Source: Aspidapion aeneum | Taxonomy: Eukaryota > Arthropoda > Insecta > Coleoptera > Brentidae | DNA length: 64,000 nucleotides | Assembly: GCA_963576565.1 (NCBI GenBank) | Contig: OY755039.1 | Coordinates: 75,700,289-75,764,288 of the forward strand | Direction: 5' to 3' | In this document: positions 58,871 to 64,000 of the stretch, piece by piece | How the letters are laid out: every line of letters begins with the position of its first letter | Numbering within the stretch: the first letter of the stretch is position 1 | The notes under the pieces: generated by a model | Seen by the model: only the letters and a program-made list of their open reading frames with translations | What the model was told of the DNA's origin: nothing | Database searches by the model: none | Program-made: the position numbers and the translations under genes

Positions 58871-60678
58871 CTCTTTATATGTCTTATATGTGTATTAGTA
58901 TTTCTATTTTGTTTGGTTCCTACTGTTAATATTGGTCCTTTTTGTCCTTTTATGGTTTGCTTTTTGTAAAGTGGTTTGTTCTTAGTATTAATTTGTTTGT
59001 CGCGTATAAAAACTATCTGGTTATTTGAAGTGGATGGCATTGAATCGGGTGATACAGGATTTTGGTTTTGTGTCCTTTTTTGTTGATTTTGTAATGTTTT
59101 TTGATAAATTTGTTCATAAAAAGGTAAAATCTCATTTTTGCGTTTTTGATTATATTCTTCGTAAACTGTCATTTCACTAATTTCTGGTTCAAAGAAACAA
59201 GGTGAGTTTATGATAGCAAATGGTGGATAACCAGTTGTGGAGTGGATGCTATAATTATAATTTAAGATTACAGTAATCATAAGTTGAGCTAAGGATTCAT
59301 TAGGGGTATTTTGATTTTGAATCCTTAATTTTTCTGTTAATGTGGAGTGTAGCCTTTCTACGATACTATTTGAAGTAGAGTTACAAGGGGTAGTAAAATG
59401 AGTGTCTATGTTAAAAAGAGAACAGAATTCTTTCATTATATTATTGTTAAATTCTTTTCCATTGTCAAAGACTACTTTTCTTGGGTAACCATGTTCAGAA
59501 AAGAAATGACGAAGTTTATTTAAGATTGTTATGGCATTTTTATCTGATATGGCATAAGCTTGTGCAAATTTAGAAAATGAGTCTATGATAGTGATAAATA
59601 GTTGATTACTAAATTTATAAAGATCGATATACAGCGTTTCAAATGGATTAGGGGCTATTAAAGGTCCTTGAAAATTTAATTTGTAAGGATTTCGGTCGTA
59701 TTTATTTATTAAACATAATTCGCATTTATTTATGTAATCTTGGATGGACTCTCTTAATCGGGGCCAATAATATTTTGTTTTAAGATGATTATAGGTTTCG
59801 ATTATACCATTATGATTTTGTGAATGATACTGTGAAATAATTTCTTTGTGTTGCGTTTTGAGAACAATGTCAGGTAATAATATTGTTGAAAATTTTATGC
59901 GTATTTTGCTATTGCCATTTTCCTGTAAAAATTTAATAAACTCAGTTTTTAGAGTTTCATCACGGATAAATAAACAAAAGGTTTTATTGTCAGTTAAATG
60001 TTCCGTTAGGATTCTCATAAAGTGTGCATTTAAAGAATCTTTGTTAACTGTTATTACTTTATGGTTCTTTTCGAAAGGGTGGCTAGAGAAAACGTGATAA
60101 TTTTGACCAATTTTAATGACTATACGTTGGTTACTGTAATTAATAGGCAATTCCGAAATAGACAGATTGACATTTAATGCACCACTGTCACTATGTACGG
60201 TATCATTTTCAAAGTCTTCGATGTTTGGTGTGTCATTTGTGTCATTATTAGCAATATTTGATTCAGCTTCTAATGCGTTAATTTGGATTCGTGATAGTGC
60301 ATCGGCAACTTTATTTTCTTTGCCTTTCTTATACCTAATATCGAAATTAAATTCTTCAAGTTTGAGTTTCCATCTGGTTAATCTTGAATTGGGTTCTTTA
60401 AGAGATGTGTACCATACAAGAGGATTGTGATCAGTTTCGATTAGAAATTTTTGTCCGTATAGGTAGGGTCTAAAGTGCTTAGTTGCTTCTACGATAGAAA
60501 GAAATTCTTTTTCAATGGTAGAGTAATTTCGTTCGGCTGAATTAAGAGTTCGAGAATAAAAAGCTATAGGGTGATCATTTTGAGATAAGACGGATCCTAT
60601 GGCTACATTAGAAGCATCTGTGGTAAGGTTAAATGGTTTTGAAAAAACCGGGTAAGCTAGAACTGGCGAGTTTGTCAT
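58798..60678 (-). CDS. Retroviral RNase H and integrase part of pol
   Basis: The open frame of 626 codons begins within the RT-RNase H connection. RNase H: LTTDASNVAIGSVL, EKEFLSIVEA and TDHNPLVW. Integrase zinc domain H-H-C-C in HSQNHNG...CELCLINK; catalytic core Asp in TIIDSFSKFA, Asp in FDNGKEF and Glu in NSIVERLH, the D,D-35-E set. The C-terminal tail is basic. It inserts viral DNA into the host genome. Upstream it is separated from the RT by the A7 indel at 60868-60862, so it would not be made as part of a Pol polyprotein from this copy. Confidence 0.9.
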   Translation of the reverse strand: MTNSPVLAYPVFSKPFNLTTDASNVAIGSVLSQNDHPIAFYSRTLNSAERNYSTIEKEFLSIVEATKHFRPYLYGQKFLIETDHNPLVWYTSLKEPNSRLTRWKLKLEEFNFDIRYKKGKENKVADALSRIQINALEAESNIANNDTNDTPNIEDFENDTVHSDSGALNVNLSISELPINYSNQRIVIKIGQNYHVFSSHPFEKNHKVITVNKDSLNAHFMRILTEHLTDNKTFCLFIRDETLKTEFIKFLQENGNSKIRIKFSTILLPDIVLKTQHKEIISQYHSQNHNGIIETYNHLKTKYYWPRLRESIQDYINKCELCLINKYDRNPYKLNFQGPLIAPNPFETLYIDLYKFSNQLFITIIDSFSKFAQAYAISDKNAITILNKLRHFFSEHGYPRKVVFDNGKEFNNNIMKEFCSLFNIDTHFTTPCNSTSNSIVERLHSTLTEKLRIQNQNTPNESLAQLMITVILNYNYSIHSTTGYPPFAIINSPCFFEPEISEMTVYEEYNQKRKNEILPFYEQIYQKTLQNQQKRTQNQNPVSPDSMPSTSNNQIVFIRDKQINTKNKPLYKKQTIKGQKGPILTVGTKQNRNTNTHIRHIKRLRKNLSVQIPTSSDCSNSGNNTN

Positions 60679-60997
60679 TAGTTCTTTACATTTCTCGAAA
60701 GCGTTAACATAATCTGGATCTGTGGGATTTAATTTAGTGTTTTTACGTAGGCATTTGTTTAAGGGTTGAACAATTTTCGCAAAATTTTTAATGAATTTTC
60801 TATAATATCCAACGAGACCAAGGAATGCTTTTATTTCTTTTTGAGTTTTTGGAATAGGGTATTTTTTTAATGCACTCTATTTTAGATGGATTTGGTTTTA
60901 TACCTTCTGGGGTTATTACATGGCCCAAAAATGGAACTTCTTTACACAAAAATTCGGTTTTATCTAAGTGGACTTTTAGATTGACTTCCTTTAATTT

Positions 60998-62374
60998 TTA
61001 AAAGATGGTTCTAATATGAAGGATATGATCGTAAAGTGATTTAGAAAAAATAATAACATCGTCCATGTAAACAAAACAGAATTTAAAAAGATATTTTCCT
61101 AAAATTTCATCCACCATCCTTTGGAATGTGGCGGGGGCATTTTTGAGACCAAACGGCATTCTTAGATATTCATAATGACCGTTGTTAACAGTGAAAGCTG
61201 TTTTCTCAATAGATTTGGGGTCCATTTCAATTTGATGAAAACCTTGGGCTAAATCTAAGACAGTGAAATATTGACATTTTCCTAGGTTATCCAGAATTTC
61301 TTCTATTTTAGGTAATGGAAATTTATCCTCAATTGTATTTTCATTTAATTTTCTGTAATCGATTACCATTCTAAATTTTTTTTCTCCGGAGGCATCTAGT
61401 TTTTTCGAAACTATCCAGACTGGTGCGGAAAAAGGAGAGATAGAAGGTCTTATAATTTTATTATCAAGAAGTTTTTGAATTTGTTTATTTATCTCTGGTA
61501 ACATAGATGGAGGGTGTCGAAATGATTTTACATAGATTGGTTTGTCATCTTTGGTACGGATATGATGCTTGACATGGCTAGTGAAAGACAAGTCAGATTT
61601 ATCAGTGTACATGATTGGTGAAAATTCTTTACAAATTTTGATGACTGCCTCTTTTTCTTCAGAATTCAGGTGGCTTAATCTAAGAGATTCAATTACATGG
61701 GGATTCTTAATATTTGTAAAATTTGTTTGAATATTAAAACATTCTGAAGGGATTACATTATACCTTGCTTTGAATTCTGTGACAATCGGTTCGTCAAAGG
61801 GATTAGGTATCTCGCAATATCCATTTTCTATGTGGACTAAACAATCTGGAAATATGTAATTATGTAATTCAAATGAAGGTAGAAGTCCAGTTCCAAAATT
61901 CTGATTGACAGGAATTTTTAATTTATCAGATGAATGGGTTATTTTAGGTGGTGGTTTGGTCATAGCAATATGAAATGGAATTAACTTATTTTTCAGGCGT
62001 AGTTTATTTGTAGAATAATCAATAGAACCTTGCATTTGTTGAAATATGTCACTGCCTATAAGAGCATCGTAATGTTCGTGCCAGTTAATGACGTGAAAGT
62101 CTATAATATTTGTAATACCTAATTCACTTAAGAGGGGGTATCTAAAATTATATTTTTCTATAATTTCTCTGTTGCAAGAAATTACTGAAAAGGGCTGTTC
62201 ATATATGCAATCTGGAAGTAAGTTAGCAAAACGAGGTGAAATGATTGAATGTGAGGCACCAGTGTCTATGAGAATTTTAATGTTTAATTTTTGAAGATAT
62301 AAGTAAGGGAGGGATGAAAGACGACCAATGTGATTTAAGTCGATTCTAGATGTCTCGAGACTTCCTGAAAATTT
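60998..62374 (-). pseudogene. Retroviral protease and reverse transcriptase, interrupted after the RT core
   Basis: The pro-pol frame opens at the gag overlap (about 62374) and reads without ATG to 62040, with the protease active site LIDTGAS (DTG at 62266-62258). RT follows: DYRKLNENT, FTVLDLAQGFHQIE, LRMPFGLKNAPATF and YMDD (61069-61058). The frame ends with a TAA at 61000-60998 after RTIF, where related proteins normally continue, so this looks like a nonsense mutation. Homologous sequence goes on in the same frame to about 60870, where an A7 run shifts the frame. Confidence 0.9.
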
Positions 62375-63760
62375 GAATTATTTTCAGTTTCATCTTCCCA
62401 GGTGAGTTCTGGTTGGATAGGCAAATATTGGTTTGATTCTGTATCAAAATAGCATGGAATTGGTGCAAAATCTAAAGTTTCCGACTCAGAGTTTTCGGAA
62501 ACCTCGGAATTTTCTTGATGTGTTTCTAAATTAGTTAGTTCTTCGAAATGTTGTTTAAATGGTGCAGTTTGTCTAAAGAAATTGGGATTACGTTGCTGAT
62601 ATGCTTGTTGAAAAGGTGTTTGTTGAGATGTTGATGGTAATGGTTTAAATACTGCGGTGGATACTCCTGACATAGGTGTTGGTTTCGAATTAGGTGTGGG
62701 ATGTTTAAACATTGGCGGTTTTCTGAATGCAGGAATATTTGAGGGGAATTTTTGATTTATTGGTTTTGATTGAATATTAATTGGACCTTGTGGAAATGAT
62801 TGTTGTCTAAAGTTTGGAGGAGGAAAAAAAGGTTGTCTTTGTGTGTTTTGATTTTTTTATTTGAGGTTGTGAAAAATTTTTAGGTTGATATCTGTTAAAC
62901 ATTTGATTTGTTATAATGTTATAATTAGATATTTTGTTTTGTAAGTCTGTCATGGTTTTTGGTAGTTCTTGAATAAAGACAGGTCGTAGGTCATCTGGTG
63001 AATTGGAAACTACCGTTAAAATCGCTGTTGACTCTGCTTGGTCTAAATGAAAAATTTTTAAGTTTACGTCAGAAATTTCACAGTTAATTTTAGTGTTGAT
63101 TTCATTTAGGAATTTTTTAATTCGATCAAAAAATTGTTGTATATTTTCATTTTTATCAGTTTTCAAATTTTGCAAAGATTGTAGTAATGATCTTAAATCA
63201 ATGGGGTTTCCAAACTCTTTCTGTAAGGATGCTTTTACTTCATCCCAAGTTTTAAATTGCGGGTTACGGAAAATATATAGTTGCGCTTCCTTTCTTAATT
63301 TAGATTTTACAGCATTTAGCGCAAAATTTAATTTTGTTGGAGTTGTTTCATATGTTGTAAGAAATTCATCACAAGCGAGAATAAAATTTTCTAAATATTC
63401 GATTTGTCCGTCAAAAGTTGGTAAAAAGTCGCAGGCTAGTTTGAATGTTTCGTCAGGCATGTTTCTTTGCGTGTATGTGTTAATATGTGGTATTTGCGGT
63501 TGAATAGGAGGATTAGTAGAGTTTCCTTGAGAGTTAGATATCGCTAAATTACTTAAACTATGTTCTAACCTATCTAAATCTAAATTTTCAGTTTCTAAGG
63601 AAATTTTGGAATATAATTGAATGTCTTCTTCGGAAGTTGGATTTTCTTGGTTTTCTAAAGTTTTGAAGGAAGTAAGGTCTTTATTGGACGTGCTGCCTTC
63701 TTTTAGTTTTTGCAGAAATTTAGTTTTTATGTTGTCAGTGGTTTTGTCTTTAGCAAACAT
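62335..63760 (-). pseudogene. Retroviral gag, one frameshift
   Basis: First part 63760-62807 (starts MFAKDKTTDNIKT): capsid-type helices with LACDFLPTFDGQIEYLENFI and LQKEFGNPIDLRSLLQSL, as in gypsy-group Gag. The frame breaks in an A7 run (62858-62852); the C-terminal part, rich in Pro, Gln and Asn, continues in the next frame through 62712 to the stop at 62335. No CCHC knuckle is evident, as in several errantivirus Gags. The last 40 bases overlap pro and contain the frameshift candidate. Confidence 0.85.
62368..62374 (-). promoter_or_regulatory. Candidate -1 ribosomal frameshift heptamer A AAT TTT
   Basis: In gag frame the codons are TCA AAT TTT CAG, so AAATTTT has the X XXY YYZ form. The pro frame is closed by a TAA just four bases upstream and gag stops 30-40 bases downstream, so a -1 shift can only occur in this narrow window. 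Confidence 0.7.
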
Positions 63761-63770
63761 TTAAAAATTT

Positions 63771-63776
63771 ACTTAC
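63771..63776 (-). promoter_or_regulatory. Candidate splice donor for the env subgenomic RNA
   Basis: CTGTAAGT just upstream of the gag ATG on the minus strand. Env has no own ATG in its opening frame, and a CAG acceptor with pyrimidine tract lies near 58845-58830. This matches how gypsy-type env is known to be expressed; the pairing is inferred. Confidence 0.45.
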
Positions 63777-64000
63777 AGAAAAAACATCTCTATGGTAGGT
63801 AATCTTCAGTTGCCGTAATAGACTTGTCCAAAGGCCGTTTGTGCGAAATGGAGAGGTAGTCTTCGGTCCCAAGTCGTGGTTGTTTTTCTGTAGTTGAACC
63901 AAGTTGACTATGGATACAATACGAAGGTTCTCCCGGAACGTGTTCTTTTTGGTAGCTGGAGGCAATATGTCGTTTCTTATGCAATATAAGACCGTCAGGA

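Larger units (their letters stand above)
56905..64000 (-). mobile_element. Gypsy-type endogenous retrovirus with env (errantivirus-like), 5' end outside the window
   Basis: Order on the minus strand: leader and gag (63760-62335), protease (62374-62040), RT, RNase H and integrase (62035-58798), env (about 58870-57357), polypurine tract (57338-57328), 3' LTR (57327-56905). This is the plan of insect errantiviruses. The 5' LTR and primer-binding site lie beyond 64000. Breaks: an indel in an A7 run in gag (62858-62852), a TAA in RT (about 61000), an A7 indel (60868-60862), and a frameshift in the env membrane segment (about 57500). Otherwise the frames are long and clean, indicating a young insertion. 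It is antisense to maltase. Confidence 0.92.

Overview
The window looks like insect nuclear DNA: AT-rich, intron-rich and dominated by transposons. One cellular gene is recognisable, a GH13 (subfamily 17-like) alpha-glucosidase/maltase. It lies on the + strand as seven exons between 24864 and 56474 that join in frame into 373 codons. It carries the signal peptide, region I, QPDLN, the nucleophile Asp and the acid Glu. The C-terminal exons, including the NHD region, are not in the window. Order (beetle-like or other) cannot be settled from this sequence.

Left part (1-24.8 kb), upstream of maltase: a 1.8-kb CAGA/GACG microsatellite; a palindromic repeat cluster; two copies of a 2.5-kb DNA element (4045-6552, 15080-17600), each with its own perfect 8-bp target duplication; a 43-bp micro-relative of that element; a broken ZBED-type hAT transposon carrying a smaller hAT element, which in turn carries a non-LTR retrotransposon (ORF1 12865-11765, ORF2 11764-8831, minus). 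A further hAT element (14374-19447, TSD TTCACCTA) contains several nested insertions. An RTE-type fragment (23841-24690, minus) lies just upstream of maltase exon 1.

Middle part (24.8-56.5 kb), maltase exons and introns: introns 1-6 are filled with foldback palindromes, Tigger-like, piggyBac-like, Harbinger-like and hAT elements, tRNA-derived SINEs and LINE 3' ends. Intron 4 also contains a 1.1-kb, very homogeneous array of the 10-mer CCTAACCCAA, a compound telomere-like motif.

Right part (56.9-64 kb): an antisense gypsy-type endogenous retrovirus (errantivirus-like) with 3' LTR, polypurine tract, gag, protease, RT, RNase H, integrase and env. It lies in intron 7 or interrupts the gene. Its breaks are one nonsense codon and three probable single-base indels in homopolymers.

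Most notable points: the LINE has ORF1 and ORF2 in the same frame, separated by one TAG in the context TAG CAG CCA, which fits the TAG-CAR-YYA readthrough motif, and ORF2 has no ATG before its endonuclease domain; the retrovirus has a candidate -1 frameshift heptamer A AAT TTT inside a very short gag/pro overlap; and there is the intronic telomere-like array.
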